From the NCBI GenBank assembly GCA_023264815.1, contig JAHFUZ010000019.1, positions 1-64,000 on the forward strand: DNA of 64,000 nt. Reading direction: 5' to 3'. Origin of the DNA: Arthrobacter sp. Lineage in GTDB: Bacteria > Actinomycetota > Actinomycetes > Actinomycetales > Micrococcaceae. Shown here piece after piece: positions 1-11,472 of the stretch (its first letter is position 1; each line of letters begins with the position of its first letter). Made by a program: the position numbers and the translations under genes. The notes beneath the pieces are model-generated. The model searched no databases, was not told the origin of the DNA, and saw only the letters and a list, made by a program, of their open reading frames with translations.

Positions 1-107
<107 letters not shown>

Positions 108-129
108 CCAGCCACCAACCTGTTGTTCC

Positions 130-163
130 AGGAAGCCCCGAGCCACCCGGCCCGGGGCTTCCT
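130..163 (+). terminator. Hairpin terminator after glmS
   Basis: An 11-bp perfect stem (AGGAAGCCCCG pairing with CGGGGCTTCCT) encloses a 12-nt loop, starting 22 bases after the glmS stop. No long T tract follows, which is common for GC-rich actinobacterial terminators. It separates glmS from acpS. Confidence 0.7.
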
Positions 164-229
164 GCGTGCTGCCAGAGTCCAAAAATGACGCATTCGCGTC
201 GATCACCCGCCACGCCAAGAGCGCCACCG

Positions 230-235
230 TAGACT
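230..235 (+). promoter_or_regulatory. -10 box (TAGACT) of acpS, predicted leaderless
   Basis: TAGACT ends 6 bases before the ATG of acpS, so transcription should begin at or next to the A of the start codon. No Shine-Dalgarno sequence is present. No convincing -35 box is seen. Confidence 0.5.
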
Positions 236-241
236 AGCGCC

Positions 242-589
242 ATGATTGTTGGCATTGGCGTAGACGTTGTAGACATCGAGCGGTTCGGCCGCCAGCTCGA
301 GCGGACCCCGGGGCTCCGGGACAGGCTGTTCGTCCCCGCAGAGCGCGAGCTGAACACCCGGTCCCTGGCAGCACGGTTCGCGGCCAAGGAGGCTGTGGCC
401 AAGGTCCTCGGCGCCCCGGCCGGCATGAACTGGCAGGACTGCTGGATCGGCCTGGACCAGCACGGCCCCACCATCCAGGTGAAGGGCACCGTCCTGGCCG
501 TGGCCGAATCCAAGGGCGTCAAGCGCTGGCACGTGTCCATGAGCCACGACGGCGGGATCGCCACCGCCACGGTCCTCGCCGAGGGCTAA
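242..589 (+). CDS. acpS: Holo-[acyl-carrier-protein] synthase
   Basis: The 115-residue protein has the usual AcpS length. AcpS moves 4'-phosphopantetheine from coenzyme A to the serine of apo-ACP and so activates fatty acid synthesis. The N-terminal motif [12 protein letters not shown] (residues 4-15) supplies the metal-binding Asp8, and [12 protein letters not shown] (about 46-57) supplies Glu50. The ATG at 242 has no ribosome binding site but lies 6 bases after a TAGACT -10 box, which fits a leaderless start. The NAD(P)HX repair gene follows 34 bases later on the same strand, an arrangement often seen in actinobacteria. Confidence 0.93.
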   Translation: MIVGIGVDVVDIERFGRQLERTPGLRDRLFVPAERELNTRSLAARFAAKEAVAKVLGAPAGMNWQDCWIGLDQHGPTIQVKGTVLAVAESKGVKRWHVSMSHDGGIATATVLAEG

Positions 590-623
590 CCTCGCCGGCA
601 ACGCAACCAGGGACCCTGACGCC

Positions 624-2204
624 ATGATCAGCGCCTACACCGGAACCCAGATCAGGGCGGCCGAACAGCCGCTTCTGGCTGTCGGCCTGGGCACTATCCT
701 CATGCAGCGTGCCTCCCATGGGCTCGCCAACGCTGTTGTCCGCGAACTGCAGGCCCGCGGCCGGCCGCTCTACGGCGCCAGCCTGGCCGTCCTTGCCGGC
801 AAGGGCAACAACGGGGGAGACGGCCTCTTCGCCGCCTCGTTCCTGGCCGCCAGGGGAATACGGACGACGGCGGTACTCACCGCGGACGCGGCCCACCCCG
901 AGGCGCTGGCTGCTTTTGAGCGCGCCGGCGGGCGCGTGCATTTCCTCAGTGATGCAAACGTCAGCCAGCTGGCGGCTGAGATAGCCCGTGCCGACGTCGT
1001 GATTGACGCGGTGCTGGGCACGGGCGCCCAGGGCGGGCTGCGGGGAGCGGCGGCCGCTCTGGTGGCCGGCCTGGAAGACGGGCGGCCCGGCACGCCCCAA
1101 CTCGTGGTGGCATGCGATATCCCCAGCGGCGTTGATGCCGATACAGGCGAAGCCCACCCACCCGTGCTGACCGCGGACCTGACCGTCACCTTCGGCGCTG
1201 CCAAGGCGGGCCTGCTGGCTGACCCCGGCGCCGATCATGCGGGCCGCGTCCACGTGGTTCCCATCGGCATCGAAGACGAACTTCCGTGGCCCGCCATGCG
1301 CCGGCTCGAGCCCACTGACCTCGCGCGTCTGCTGCCACAGCCCGCGAGGCGCGCGCATAAGTACTCCCGCGGGGTCCTGGGCGTTGTGGCCGGCTCGGCC
1401 GACTACCCCGGCGCTGCCGTGCTGGCGTGCCGCGGAGCACTGGCAGCAGGCGCCGGAATGGTCCGCTACCTCGGCCCGCCCGCCGTGGCGGACCTGGTCC
1501 GGCAGTCCTGCCCCGAAGTGGTCTGCAGCACCGGCTCCGTGGCGGACAACCGCGTCCAGGCGTGGCTGGTGGGCTCCGGTATGGGCCCGGGCGACTCCGG
1601 GCAGCTCCAGCGCGCCAGGGACGCCGTGGAGTCCGGCCTGCCGGTGGTGGCCGACGCCGGCGCGTTGCCTGCCCTGCCCGACGTCCTGGGCCCGCAGGTG
1701 GTGCTGACCCCGCACGCCGGCGAACTTGCGGCGCTGCTGGACCGGCTCGGGGCTGAGTACCAGCGCTCCGGCGTCGAAGCGAACACCCTGGGCGCCGTCC
1801 GGCATGCTGCTTCCCTGACGGAGGCCACCGTCCTGCTCAAAGGCGCCACCACCCTGGTCGCCTCGCCCTTCCAGGACTTCTACAGCCAGTCGGAGGGGAC
1901 ACCGTGGCTCGCCACCGCCGGCAGCGGCGACGTCCTGGCGGGAATCATCGGTGCGCTGCTCGCCCAGGTGGGGTCCGACGTCGGGCGCTTCCGTGCCGCG
2001 CGCATCGATCCGGACGAGCGCTGGGCAGCGATCGCCGCCATGGGGGCGATCCTTCACGGCTTGGCGGGCACAACCGCGGCCGGCGGGGGGCCATTAAGCG
2101 CTGGGCGGATTGCGGATGCTGTACCCGCGGTCTGGGGTAAAGTCAGCCTGCTTAGTAAACACGAAGGTCCGAAACGTAATAGTCACACCCACCCGCTACG
2201 GTAG
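624..2204 (+). CDS. nnrD: Bifunctional NAD(P)HX epimerase / ADP-dependent NAD(P)HX dehydratase
   Basis: This 526-residue fusion repairs hydrated NADH and NADPH. The N-terminal YjeF_N/NnrE epimerase domain (about 1-215) carries the AGKGNNGGDGL motif at 58-68. The C-terminal ribokinase-like NnrD dehydratase (about 230-500) carries VVLTPHAGELAAL and the TAGSGDVLAG loop with likely catalytic Asp436. It follows acpS by 34 bases and is probably cotranscribed with it. The last 25 or so residues (from about 2130) look unconserved and overlap the likely promoter region of the trehalose operon, so the 3' end may be a recent extension. Confidence 0.9.
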   Translation: MISAYTGTQIRAAEQPLLAVGLGTILMQRASHGLANAVVRELQARGRPLYGASLAVLAGKGNNGGDGLFAASFLAARGIRTTAVLTADAAHPEALAAFERAGGRVHFLSDANVSQLAAEIARADVVIDAVLGTGAQGGLRGAAAALVAGLEDGRPGTPQLVVACDIPSGVDADTGEAHPPVLTADLTVTFGAAKAGLLADPGADHAGRVHVVPIGIEDELPWPAMRRLEPTDLARLLPQPARRAHKYSRGVLGVVAGSADYPGAAVLACRGALAAGAGMVRYLGPPAVADLVRQSCPEVVCSTGSVADNRVQAWLVGSGMGPGDSGQLQRARDAVESGLPVVADAGALPALPDVLGPQVVLTPHAGELAALLDRLGAEYQRSGVEANTLGAVRHAASLTEATVLLKGATTLVASPFQDFYSQSEGTPWLATAGSGDVLAGIIGALLAQVGSDVGRFRAARIDPDERWAAIAAMGAILHGLAGTTAAGGGPLSAGRIADAVPAVWGKVSLLSKHEGPKRNSHTHPLR

Positions 2205-2275
2205 GCATAGGTTCTGACCCGGCCGGGCGCGGTGATTCTGCGGGCCCGGCTGTCGAACAACAATGAGGAGCACGC

Positions 2276-4531
2276 ATGGAAATCTGGCCCGGATCGGCTT
2301 ATCCGCTTGGCGCCACCTTTGACGGGACCGGCACCAACTTCGCCCTGTTCAGTGAACGCGCCGAAAAGGTGGAACTCTGCCTCTTCGACGACGACGGCGT
2401 GGAGTCGCGATACACGCTCGATGAAGTGGACGGCTACGTGTGGCACTGCTACATTCCGCAGGTCCAGCCAGGGCAGAAGTACGGCTACCGCGTCCACGGC
2501 CCGTACGATCCCGACTCCGGGAACCGGTTCAACCCGAACAAGCTGCTCCTGGACCCCTACGCCAAGGCCGTGCACGGCCAGATCGACTGGGATCCTGCAC
2601 TCTTCACCTACAACCTGGGCGAAGAGCCGGATACCATCAACAACGATGACTCGGCACCGCACATGATGATGGGCGTGGTCATCAACCCGTTCTTCGACTG
2701 GGACGGCGACCACCTGCCCCGCGTTCCGTACCACAAGTCGGTCATTTACGAGGCCCACGTCAAAGGCCTTACCCAGCTCCACCCCGAGATCCCGGAAGAG
2801 CAGCGCGGTACGTACGCCGGCGTGGCGCACCCGGCGGTCATCTCGCACCTCCAGAAGCTCGGCGTCACGGCCATTGAGCTGATGCCGGTACACCAGTTCG
2901 TCAATGACGGCACGCTGCAGGACAAGGGCCTGAACAACTACTGGGGCTACAACACCATCGGCTTCTTCGCGCCGCAGAACACCTACAGTTCCACGGGCGA
3001 CACCGGCCAGCAGGTCCAGGACTTCAAGGCGATGGTCCGCTCGCTGCACCGGGCCGGCATCGAAGTGATCCTGGACGTGGTGTACAACCACACCGCCGAG
3101 GGCAACCACCTGGGTCCCACGCTGTCCTTCAAAGGCATCGACAACGCGTCTTACTACCGCCTCATGGAGGGCGACGCGAAGCATTACATGGACTACACGG
3201 GCACAGGCAACTCGCTCAACGTCCGCCAGCCGCACTCCCTGCAGCTGCTTATGGACTCGCTGCGGTACTGGGTCACCGAGATGCACGTGGACGGTTTCCG
3301 GTTCGACCTCGCCTCCACCCTGGCCCGCGAGTTTTACGACGTGGACAAGCTCTCCACCTTCTTCGAGCTCATCCAGCAGGACCCGGTAGTCTCCCAGGTC
3401 AAGCTGATCGCCGAGCCCTGGGACGTTGGCCCGGGCGGTTACCAGGTGGGCAACTTCCCGCCGCAGTGGACGGAGTGGAACGGCAAGTACCGCGACACCG
3501 TCCGTGATTTCTGGCGCGGCGAGCCGGCAACCCTGGGCGAATTCGCGTCCCGCATCACCGGCTCCGCCGACCTCTACGAGCACTCGGGCCGCCGGCCCGT
3601 GGCGTCCATCAACTTTGTCACCGCCCATGACGGCTTTACGCTGGCTGACCTGGTGTCCTACAACGAGAAGCACAACGACGCCAACGGCGAAGGCAACAAC
3701 GACGGCGAATCCCACAACCGGTCCTGGAACTGCGGCGCCGAAGGCCCCACCGACGATCCCGCAGTCCTCGGGCTGCGCGCCCGCCAGCAGCGGAACTTCA
3801 TCGCCTCGCTGCTGCTCTCCCAGGGTGTGCCCATGCTGCTGCACGGCGACGAACTGGGCCGCACCCAGCAGGGCAACAACAACGGCTACTGCCAGGATTC
3901 CGAGCTGACCTGGATCAACTGGGAAAACATCGACCAGCCCCTGATCGAGTTCACGGCCGCCGTCAACGCGCTTCGCGCCAAGCACCCCACCTTCCGCCGG
4001 AGCCGGTTCTTCGACGGCCGCCCGGTGCTGCGGGGCGAAGGCGAACGGCTGCCGGACATCGTATGGCTGGACCCCTCGGGCGAGACCATGAAGCCGGAAG
4101 CCTGGGACAGCGGCTTTGGCCGGTCCGTGGGCGTGTTCCTCAACGGTGACGGCATCCAGGGCAAGGATTCCCGCGGCCGCCGGATCACGGACGTCAACTT
4201 CGTGCTGTACTTCAACGCCCATGACGACATGGTGGAGTTCACGTTGCCCACCGACGAGTACGCCCCGGCCTGGGACGTCATCATCGACACCGCCGGCCAG
4301 AATGCCGATACGGAACCTGTCAAGGCCGGCGAAGCCCTGCCCGTGGCAGCAAAGTCCTTGGTGGTGCTCCGCGCCCACATGGTGGAGGAAGCCGAACCGG
4401 ACCACTCCGTGGCGGCGTCCCTCGCCGCGCTGGCCCAGACCGCCACCGCGGAAACCGCCGCCCTGAGCACGCCCGCCATGCCGGAGCCCAGGAAGACGAA
4501 GAAGGTCAGCGAACCGAAAGGCAAAGTATAG
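2276..4531 (+). CDS. treX: Glycogen debranching enzyme (isoamylase-type, TreX/GlgX)
   Basis: A 751-residue GH13 enzyme that hydrolyses alpha-1,6 branch points of glycogen to give linear maltooligosaccharides. An N-terminal CBM48-like segment ([19 protein letters not shown]) precedes the catalytic barrel. Likely catalytic residues are Asp344 in DGFRFDLA, Glu380 in AEPWD and Asp452 in TAHDGF. The ATG follows a GAGGAG ribosome site at about 2264-2269. The stop codon TAG shares its last base with the GTG of treY, and treZ follows, so this copy is the TreX of a trehalose operon rather than a stand-alone GlgX. An Ala/Thr/Lys-rich tail of about 40 residues ends the protein. Confidence 0.93.
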   Translation: MEIWPGSAYPLGATFDGTGTNFALFSERAEKVELCLFDDDGVESRYTLDEVDGYVWHCYIPQVQPGQKYGYRVHGPYDPDSGNRFNPNKLLLDPYAKAVHGQIDWDPALFTYNLGEEPDTINNDDSAPHMMMGVVINPFFDWDGDHLPRVPYHKSVIYEAHVKGLTQLHPEIPEEQRGTYAGVAHPAVISHLQKLGVTAIELMPVHQFVNDGTLQDKGLNNYWGYNTIGFFAPQNTYSSTGDTGQQVQDFKAMVRSLHRAGIEVILDVVYNHTAEGNHLGPTLSFKGIDNASYYRLMEGDAKHYMDYTGTGNSLNVRQPHSLQLLMDSLRYWVTEMHVDGFRFDLASTLAREFYDVDKLSTFFELIQQDPVVSQVKLIAEPWDVGPGGYQVGNFPPQWTEWNGKYRDTVRDFWRGEPATLGEFASRITGSADLYEHSGRRPVASINFVTAHDGFTLADLVSYNEKHNDANGEGNNDGESHNRSWNCGAEGPTDDPAVLGLRARQQRNFIASLLLSQGVPMLLHGDELGRTQQGNNNGYCQDSELTWINWENIDQPLIEFTAAVNALRAKHPTFRRSRFFDGRPVLRGEGERLPDIVWLDPSGETMKPEAWDSGFGRSVGVFLNGDGIQGKDSRGRRITDVNFVLYFNAHDDMVEFTLPTDEYAPAWDVIIDTAGQNADTEPVKAGEALPVAAKSLVVLRAHMVEEAEPDHSVAASLAALAQTATAETAALSTPAMPEPRKTKKVSEPKGKV

Positions 4532-6858
4532 TGAAGGTTCCGGCGTCCACCTACCGGCTCCAGATCCGCAGCGGCTTCACACTCTTTGACGCCGCCCAAA
4601 CAGTGCCGTACCTGAAGACACTCGGCGTTGACTGGGTCTACCTGTCGCCGATCCTGACGGCCGAGCAGGGCTCGGATCACGGCTATGACGTGACCGACCC
4701 CTCCGCCGTTGACCCGGAGCGCGGCGGGCCGGACGGACTGGTGGCGCTCTCCACGGCCGCCCGGGCGCACGGCATGGGCGTGCTGGTGGACATTGTGCCC
4801 AACCACGTGGGGGTGGCCACACCTGCGCAGAACCCGTGGTGGTGGTCGCTCCTGAAGGAGGGCCGCGGTTCGCCGTATGCGGACGCGTTCGACGTCGACT
4901 GGGACTTTGGTGCCGGCCGGATCCGGCTGCCCGTGCTGGGCTCGGATGCCGATGTGGACAAGCTGGAGGTCAAGGACGGCGAGCTGCGGTACTACGACCA
5001 CCGCTTTCCGCTCGCCGCCGGCTCCTGCACCGAGGGTGATTCGGCCCGGGCAGTCCACGACCGGCAGCACTATGAGCTGGTCTCCTGGCGGCGCGCGGAC
5101 TCTGACCTGAACTACCGCAGGTTCTTCGCGGTCAACAGCCTGGCGGGCATCCGGGTGGAGGACCGGCGTGTCTTCGACCAAGCCCATGCCGAGGTCAAAC
5201 GCTGGTTCTCCGAAGGCCTGGTGGACGGCCTGCGGGTGGACCATCCGGATGGCCTGGCGGATCCGGCCGGCTACCTTCGCTGGCTCAAGGAGATCAGCGG
5301 CGGGGCCTACGTCCTGGTGGAGAAAATCCTGGAACCGGGGGAGGAGCTTCCGGCCGAATTCGCCTGCGAGGGAACCACCGGCTACGACGCCCTGGCCGAC
5401 CTGGACCGCCTGCTGGTGGACCCGGCCGGCGAGGCTTCCCTGGACGCTCTCGATGCCAGGCTGCGCTCCGGCGAACCTGCCGACTATGCGGCCATGATCC
5501 TGGGGACCAAGCGCGCCGTGGCGGACGGCATGCTGCACTCAGAAATTCTCCGGCTGGCGCGGCTCGTTCCGGAATCTGCCAACCTGACCGGGGAGGCTGC
5601 GGGGGATGCCCTGGCCCAGGTGATCGCCGCCTTCCCGGTGTACCGCACCTACCTGCCCACTGGCGAGGACGTGCTGCGGGAGGCCTGTGAGGCAGCCGCC
5701 GGCCAGCGCCCTGACCTGGCGCACGCGCTGGACGTGCTTCTTCCCCTCCTGCTGAAGCCGGAAACGGAACTGGGCACCCGGTTCCAGCAGACGTCCGGCA
5801 TGGTCATGGCCAAAGGCGTGGAGGACACGGCCTTCTACCGCTACACACGGCTGGGGACCCTGACGGAAGTGGGCGCCGACCCGTCCCACTTCTCGGTGGC
5901 ACCTGAGGAGTTCCACCGCCGGATGGCCGAGCGCCAGGAGTCCCTCCCGTTGTCCATGACCACCCTGACCACCCATGACACGAAACGCAGTGAGGACACC
6001 CGGGCCCGGATCTCCGTGCTCGCCGAACTGCCGGACGAGTGGGCGGCAACCCTGGACAGCCTTCGCGGGCTCGCCCCTGTTCCCGATGGCCCATTCGAGA
6101 ACCTGCTGTGGCAGGCGGTCATCGGGGCGTGGCCGGCGTCCCGCGAACGCCTGCACGGCTATGCGGAGAAGGCCGCCCGGGAGGCAGCCAACTCCACCAC
6201 CTGGACGGACCCGGATGAACAGTTCGAATCGGCGGTCAAGGCCGCAGTGGACGCAGCCTTCGACGACCCCAGGGTCACCGCGGTTATTGAAGACTTCGTG
6301 GGCCGCGTGGAGGCGTTTGCGGCGTCCAACTCGCTGTCCCTGAAACTGATCCAGCTCACCATGCCCGGCATTCCGGACGTCTACCAGGGCACCGAATTCT
6401 GGGACCGGTCCCTGACTGACCCGGACAACCGCCGGGAGGTGGATTTTGAGCAGCGCCTCACCACTCTGGCTGACCTGGACGCCGGAAAGCTGCCGACGGA
6501 CTTCCGCGACCAGGCCACCAAACTGCTGGTGACCTCGCGTGCACTACGGGTTCGCCGGGACCGGTCGGAGCTCTTCCAGGGCTACCGGCCTGTGAGCGCA
6601 TCCGGCTCCGCTGCGGATCATCTGGTGGCGTTCCACCGCGGGACTGACGGCCGGCCTGGCGTCCTGGCCCTTGCCACCCGGCTCCCCGCCGGACTGGAAC
6701 GCGCCGGCGGCTGGCGGGACACCGCCGTCGACCTTCCCACCGCCTTCCGCGACGAACTTACGGGCCGGACGCATGGCCCGGGGCCGGTCCCGGTGGCCGG
6801 GATCCTCCAGCCCTACCCGGTGGCGCTCCTGGTGCCCGTGAACGGAGAGAACGCATGA
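4531..6858 (+). CDS. treY: Maltooligosyl trehalose synthase (GH13)
   Basis: A 775-residue intramolecular transglycosylase that turns the reducing-end alpha-1,4 linkage of a maltodextrin into the alpha,alpha-1,1 bond of trehalose. The start [11 protein letters not shown] and the GH13 motifs [26 protein letters not shown] and [10 protein letters not shown] are typical of TreY. The long insert between the barrel motifs and the conserved [13 protein letters not shown] near the end also fit. Translation starts at a GTG that overlaps the treX stop by one base, and the stop overlaps the treZ ATG (ATGA), which indicates coupled translation. Confidence 0.95.
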   Translation: MKVPASTYRLQIRSGFTLFDAAQTVPYLKTLGVDWVYLSPILTAEQGSDHGYDVTDPSAVDPERGGPDGLVALSTAARAHGMGVLVDIVPNHVGVATPAQNPWWWSLLKEGRGSPYADAFDVDWDFGAGRIRLPVLGSDADVDKLEVKDGELRYYDHRFPLAAGSCTEGDSARAVHDRQHYELVSWRRADSDLNYRRFFAVNSLAGIRVEDRRVFDQAHAEVKRWFSEGLVDGLRVDHPDGLADPAGYLRWLKEISGGAYVLVEKILEPGEELPAEFACEGTTGYDALADLDRLLVDPAGEASLDALDARLRSGEPADYAAMILGTKRAVADGMLHSEILRLARLVPESANLTGEAAGDALAQVIAAFPVYRTYLPTGEDVLREACEAAAGQRPDLAHALDVLLPLLLKPETELGTRFQQTSGMVMAKGVEDTAFYRYTRLGTLTEVGADPSHFSVAPEEFHRRMAERQESLPLSMTTLTTHDTKRSEDTRARISVLAELPDEWAATLDSLRGLAPVPDGPFENLLWQAVIGAWPASRERLHGYAEKAAREAANSTTWTDPDEQFESAVKAAVDAAFDDPRVTAVIEDFVGRVEAFAASNSLSLKLIQLTMPGIPDVYQGTEFWDRSLTDPDNRREVDFEQRLTTLADLDAGKLPTDFRDQATKLLVTSRALRVRRDRSELFQGYRPVSASGSAADHLVAFHRGTDGRPGVLALATRLPAGLERAGGWRDTAVDLPTAFRDELTGRTHGPGPVPVAGILQPYPVALLVPVNGENA

Positions 6859-8645
6859 GCCTGACGCACCACGGTTCTGGCCGCTTCGATGTCTGGGCAC
6901 CGGACGCTGCCGCGGTGTCCCTGCTCGCCAACGGCCAGGAATATGCCATGAAGCAGGTGGCCGGCGCTCCCGGCGCAGACGGCTGGTGGTCCGCGCCGGA
7001 CGCGCCGGCGGACGCGGACGTTGACTACGGCTACCTGATCGACGGCGAAACGCACCCGCTGCCGGATCCCCGGTCGCGGCGCCTCCCCGCGGGCGTTCAT
7101 GAGCTTTCCCGGACGTACGATCCCGGCGCACACGAATGGCGGGACGCCGGGTGGAAGGGGAAGGAGCTGCGCGGATCGGTCATCTACGAGCTTCACGTGG
7201 GAACCTTCACCCCCGAGGGAACCCTGGACGCCGCAGCCGGAAAACTCGGATACCTCGCGGACCTGGGCGTTGATTTTGTGGAACTGCTGCCCGTCAACGG
7301 ATTCAACGGAACCCACAACTGGGGCTATGACGGCGTGCAGTGGTTCGCTGTCCACGAAGGCTACGGCGGCCCTGCCGCCTACCAGCGGTTCGTGGATGCG
7401 GCCCACGGCGCCGGGCTGGGCGTTATCCAGGACGTGGTCTACAACCACCTGGGCCCCAGCGGGAACTATCTGCCGCGGTTTGGGCCTTACCTGAAGCAGG
7501 GCGACGCCAACACGTGGGGTGACTCGGTCAACCTCGATGGCCCGGGCTCCGACGTCGTGCGTGAATACATCCTGGACAACGCAGCTCTGTGGCTTCGGGA
7601 CTACCACGTGGACGGCCTGCGCCTGGACGCCGTCCACGCGCTCCGTGACGAGCGGGCGGTGCACCTGCTGGAGGATCTGGGCGCGCTGGGCGACGCAATT
7701 GCCGCCGAGACCGGGCTGCCCAAGACCCTGATCGCCGAATCGGACCTCAATGACCCGCGGCTGCTCTACCCCCGCGGGGCCAACGGCTACGGCCTGGCCG
7801 GGCAGTGGAGCGACGACTTCCACCACGCCGTGCACGTCAACGTCACCGGCGAGACCACCGGCTACTACTCCGATTTCGCCTCCCTTGGCGTGCTGGCCAA
7901 GGTCCTCCAGGACGGATTCCTGCACGACGGCAGTTACTCCAGCTTCCGCGGCCGCCACCATGGCCGGCCCATCAACACCTCGCTGGTCCACCCCGCCGCC
8001 CTGGTGGTGTGCAACCAGAACCATGACCAGATCGGCAACCGGGCCGTGGGGGACAGGCTGTCACAATCCCTGCCCTACGGACCGCTGGCTCTCGCCGCCG
8101 TGCTGACCCTGACCTCACCCTTTACGCCGATGTTGTTTATGGGCGAGGAATTCGGTGCCTCCACGCCGTGGCAGTTCTTCACCTCGCACCCTGAGCCGGA
8201 GCTGGGCACGGCGACTGCGGAGGGCAGGATCCGCGAGTTCGAGCGCATGGGGTGGGATCCCGCCGTCGTGCCCGATCCGCAGGACCCCGAAACGTTCCGC
8301 CGCTCGAAGCTCGATTGGGAGGAGGCCTCCGCAGGCGACCATGCGCGGCTGCTGTCGCTCTACCGGTCCCTGACCGGGCTCCGGCGCGAGTACCCCGAGT
8401 TGGCCGGGCTGGGCTTCGAGGACACCGAGGTGACGTTCGACGACGACGCCGGGTGGCTGCGCTTCCGGCGCGGCCCGGTGGAGGTGCTGCTGAACTTCTC
8501 GGCTGCTCCGGTGCGGCTTGCGGTGGGGCGGGGCATGCTCCTGCTGTCGACGGAAGAGTCATCAGGCGTGGATGAAGGTCTCCTGGTGCTCGCGGCACAC
8601 AGTGGGGCTGTTCTGGCCCATGGGAAAGAAGTCATCCCGAGTTGA
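6855..8645 (+). CDS. treZ: Maltooligosyl trehalose trehalohydrolase (GH13)
   Basis: A 596-residue enzyme that releases trehalose from the maltooligosyl-trehalose made by TreY. The N-terminal beta-sandwich (about 1-95, beginning [16 protein letters not shown]) precedes the barrel with [21 protein letters not shown] (nucleophile Asp), LIAESDLND (acid Glu) and [10 protein letters not shown]. The ATG overlaps the treY stop. It closes the treX-treY-treZ operon. Trehalose made this way serves as a compatible solute or carbon store. Confidence 0.95.
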   Translation: MSLTHHGSGRFDVWAPDAAAVSLLANGQEYAMKQVAGAPGADGWWSAPDAPADADVDYGYLIDGETHPLPDPRSRRLPAGVHELSRTYDPGAHEWRDAGWKGKELRGSVIYELHVGTFTPEGTLDAAAGKLGYLADLGVDFVELLPVNGFNGTHNWGYDGVQWFAVHEGYGGPAAYQRFVDAAHGAGLGVIQDVVYNHLGPSGNYLPRFGPYLKQGDANTWGDSVNLDGPGSDVVREYILDNAALWLRDYHVDGLRLDAVHALRDERAVHLLEDLGALGDAIAAETGLPKTLIAESDLNDPRLLYPRGANGYGLAGQWSDDFHHAVHVNVTGETTGYYSDFASLGVLAKVLQDGFLHDGSYSSFRGRHHGRPINTSLVHPAALVVCNQNHDQIGNRAVGDRLSQSLPYGPLALAAVLTLTSPFTPMLFMGEEFGASTPWQFFTSHPEPELGTATAEGRIREFERMGWDPAVVPDPQDPETFRRSKLDWEEASAGDHARLLSLYRSLTGLRREYPELAGLGFEDTEVTFDDDAGWLRFRRGPVEVLLNFSAAPVRLAVGRGMLLLSTEESSGVDEGLLVLAAHSGAVLAHGKEVIPS

Positions 8646-8737
8646 TATAGACACTGGAGTGACGCGGGGCGTAGCATGCGCGTACTGGCCAGCCGCGATA
8701 CGTGGCTCGGTGGCTTGTACGGGCGATGGAGGCCGTC

Positions 8738-11407
8738 ATGAGTGAACCGGTGGGGGATGGCGTTCCCGCCACGCTTGAACTTCGCATCCATGGCATCCGG
8801 AATACCCCGCCCCACGAGCTGCTCCGCTCCGGGAAACCACTGCTGAAGCCCGATGACGTGGAGCTCGTCGCCGGTGACGAGCTGGCAGGCTTCTACCGGG
8901 TCAAGCCGGTTGGGCCTGCGGGTGCCGCTGCTGCACCGGTTCAACCCGTACAAGCCAACGGCAAACGGCCCCGGGTCATCGAGGCCTATTCGTGGGGCCG
9001 GCTGGCACGGTTCACCGGCGTTGGCGTGGCGAGCAAGGTCGCGGACGCCGCGGTCCGCACGGCCTGGTTCCTGCTGATGCCTTTCGGCTTGACCAATGCC
9101 GCCTACTGGAGCCGGCCACTGCCCCGCGTCAAACACATTGCGCCCGCGGCCGAAAGCGAACCCTACATCGGCTACGCGGACGACAGCCCGGACCAGCGTG
9201 ACGGTGCCGGACGGATCAGGCTGTTCGCGCTGGTGCTCACCCTGTACTTTGTGGTGACTGCCGCCGTAGTGTCGATGGACCTGATCGCCGTACAGTGCTT
9301 TCCGGCCGACCAGGGGACCCAGCAGGACCGGGTCTGCTCTGCCCTGCCGGCGTTCCTGGACGGCCTGGCGGGATGGACACGCGGCCGTCGCGTGGTCCTG
9401 TTTGCGCTCATACCCCTCCTGACCGTCGGTGGCGTGGCAGGCCTCGCCTACCTCGCACGGACACGCTTCCATCCCCGACCCAACCTTGGCCCTTCACCGG
9501 CAGGAACCGCCGTCTCCAGCGCTGCAGAGCCGCCGGTGATTCCCACGCTCATGATCCGGAACCTGTGGGACGCGAGGGAGGAAATCCGCTATAACGGGTT
9601 GCTGCACATGTGGGCGGCGCTTGCAGCGGTAGCGGCAGTTATCGCCTGGGATGGATTCTGGACGCGGATCGACGGCGGCGCATGCGGCAGCCCGGGGACT
9701 TTCTTCACGGAATGCCTACCGCAGGTTGCGCCGGAACGCATCGGGGCCACAGGTCTCGCGATGATCGTGGCCTGGTTGGCTGCAGCCGCTGCAGTGGTTC
9801 TGGCCGCCGTGGACACGGTGCGGAAGTCGGCGGACAACCCGGACATGCCGTCCGGCGATGGTTCTTCGTTGAAGGGTCCGGTTGCGGCCGGGGCAGTCGT
9901 GAGCATTGTTGTGGCGGTGGTTGCGTCCGTCCTGCCCCCATCGGACGACGGCGGGATCCCCGCCGGCGACGCTGCGGCACGCATGCTGGGACTCGGTTCC
10001 GCCCCCGCTGGATTGATGCTGGTGATGTTGGCCCTGATCGTCAGCATGAGCGGGCTCCGACGGGACCCCGAACGCTACCACCCGCGCACGCTAGGCTGGC
10101 GGGGCAAGGGAGCAGCAGTATTTTCCACCCTGGCACTGGGGGCCGCAACCATTCTGAGTTGCGCCATCGTAGGAGCGGCCGCCACCTTGCTGCAGCGCAA
10201 TTTCGAGCGTCGAAGCGCGTCGGAGGACGGGATGTGGCGCTTCGGTCCCGTAGCACGGGATGTCCTGGTGCCGCCGTCGGTCTTTTCACTGTTTAGCGGG
10301 CTGCTCCTGGCCGTGATCCTGGCAGCCGGTATTACGTGGGGCCTCTGCTCATGGAAGGCCATCCGATCGATGGCCTGGAATACGGAGGACGCGGCGGTGG
10401 GGGACCTGCTCACCGCCTACGGTGCCGAGCCGCCGATGCCGCAGAGGAAGGCGGCCGGGCACAAACTTGTCAGTGCCCGGCGCACAGCGTCGCTGGCCCA
10501 CCGCGCCGAGGCCGTGGTGTCGCTGCTGGCCATCCTGATTTTCCTGGGCCTCCTGTCAGCGCTTGTGCTGGGCATCTTCAAGGACTGGTGGGGCACGGGC
10601 GCGGCCGCCGGGCTGTACACGGTACTCGAGGGCATGGGAGCCCTCGGCCTTGCTGCCGCCGGGGCCACCATTGTGGTCCTGGCCGTGATGTCCGCCAAAC
10701 CCAATTCCCGTCCGCTGGCTCTCCTCTGGGACCTGATGTGCTTCATGCCCAAGACCGCCCATCCCTTCGGCCCGCCGAGCTACGGCGAGCGGGCCGTCCC
10801 GGAATTTGCTGCACGGATTGCAGCATGGCTGGACGGCGCGGAGGGGGCGCCGCCCGCCAGGACCGGCATGGTGGCAATCTCAGCACACAGCCTCGGGGCG
10901 GTGATTGCGGTCAGCTCCTTGTTCCACCTGAAAGCAACCCGGCCTGACCTGCCCTTCAACCGGATTGGCCTCCTGACATACGGCACCCAGCTGCGGGCCT
11001 ACTTCGGACGTTTCTTCCCGGAACTGCTGGGGCCGGCCGTCCTCGCCAACGCCCCTGTCGCCAGGACGAAACTTACGTCCGCCGGGAGCCCGGAGGACGA
11101 CCTCATCGACGCCGGAGGCCCAATAGGTCATTTTGATGTCAATCTCAGCCACATCCTGGGGCCGGGGCCCAACCGGTGGGTCAACCTCTACCGCAAGACG
11201 GACTACCTGGGTTTCCCCGTCCTGTACAAGGGGCCGGGCGGAGAGGAGTCTCCTGGCGCGGATCCCTACGCACAGGAGATTGACCCCTTCACGTATCAAT
11301 TCCTCGTTGTCAGCCACAGCGACTACCTTCAGGCGCCGCAGTACACGCAGGCGATTGACGACGTCGTGAATGGCCTCCCCAGTCCGGCACCACCCGCCGG
11401 GCCATAG
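8738..11407 (+). CDS. Multispanning membrane protein with serine-hydrolase motifs
   Basis: An 889-residue protein, counted from the ATG at 8738 (GGAGG at 8728-8732) rather than the in-frame GTG at 8702. It has three parts. A short N-terminal segment contains RIHGIRNTPP (His18-Gly19), like the oxyanion-hole strand of lipases. A long middle region has about ten hydrophobic spans between residues about 95 and 665. A soluble C-terminal part contains SAHSLGAVIA (Ser718, an A-H-S-L-G nucleophile elbow), Asp822 in KTDYLGFPV and His860 in VVSHSDYLQ. Ser/Asp/His in this order resembles an alpha/beta-hydrolase triad. The substrate is unknown. It follows treZ by 92 bases but has its own ribosome site. 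Confidence 0.65.
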   Translation: MSEPVGDGVPATLELRIHGIRNTPPHELLRSGKPLLKPDDVELVAGDELAGFYRVKPVGPAGAAAAPVQPVQANGKRPRVIEAYSWGRLARFTGVGVASKVADAAVRTAWFLLMPFGLTNAAYWSRPLPRVKHIAPAAESEPYIGYADDSPDQRDGAGRIRLFALVLTLYFVVTAAVVSMDLIAVQCFPADQGTQQDRVCSALPAFLDGLAGWTRGRRVVLFALIPLLTVGGVAGLAYLARTRFHPRPNLGPSPAGTAVSSAAEPPVIPTLMIRNLWDAREEIRYNGLLHMWAALAAVAAVIAWDGFWTRIDGGACGSPGTFFTECLPQVAPERIGATGLAMIVAWLAAAAAVVLAAVDTVRKSADNPDMPSGDGSSLKGPVAAGAVVSIVVAVVASVLPPSDDGGIPAGDAAARMLGLGSAPAGLMLVMLALIVSMSGLRRDPERYHPRTLGWRGKGAAVFSTLALGAATILSCAIVGAAATLLQRNFERRSASEDGMWRFGPVARDVLVPPSVFSLFSGLLLAVILAAGITWGLCSWKAIRSMAWNTEDAAVGDLLTAYGAEPPMPQRKAAGHKLVSARRTASLAHRAEAVVSLLAILIFLGLLSALVLGIFKDWWGTGAAAGLYTVLEGMGALGLAAAGATIVVLAVMSAKPNSRPLALLWDLMCFMPKTAHPFGPPSYGERAVPEFAARIAAWLDGAEGAPPARTGMVAISAHSLGAVIAVSSLFHLKATRPDLPFNRIGLLTYGTQLRAYFGRFFPELLGPAVLANAPVARTKLTSAGSPEDDLIDAGGPIGHFDVNLSHILGPGPNRWVNLYRKTDYLGFPVLYKGPGGEESPGADPYAQEIDPFTYQFLVVSHSDYLQAPQYTQAIDDVVNGLPSPAPPAGP

Positions 11408-11472
11408 GCTGTACCCCTCAAAGATGTCCTCCGCGTACTGTCGCGTGCGTCACAGATGGCAGGATGGTACGT

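Noticed and set aside
2183..4405. Long open frame on the minus strand opposite treX (about 740 codons)
   Set aside because: It mirrors the GC-rich codon pattern of treX, has no family motifs and no ribosome site. Other long minus-strand frames (3886-5538, 6813-8024, 30013-32841, 51585-53366) are of the same kind.
8702..8737. GTG at 8702 as start of the 889-residue membrane protein
   Set aside because: The ATG at 8738 has GGAGG at the right distance, and the conserved-looking sequence begins after it.
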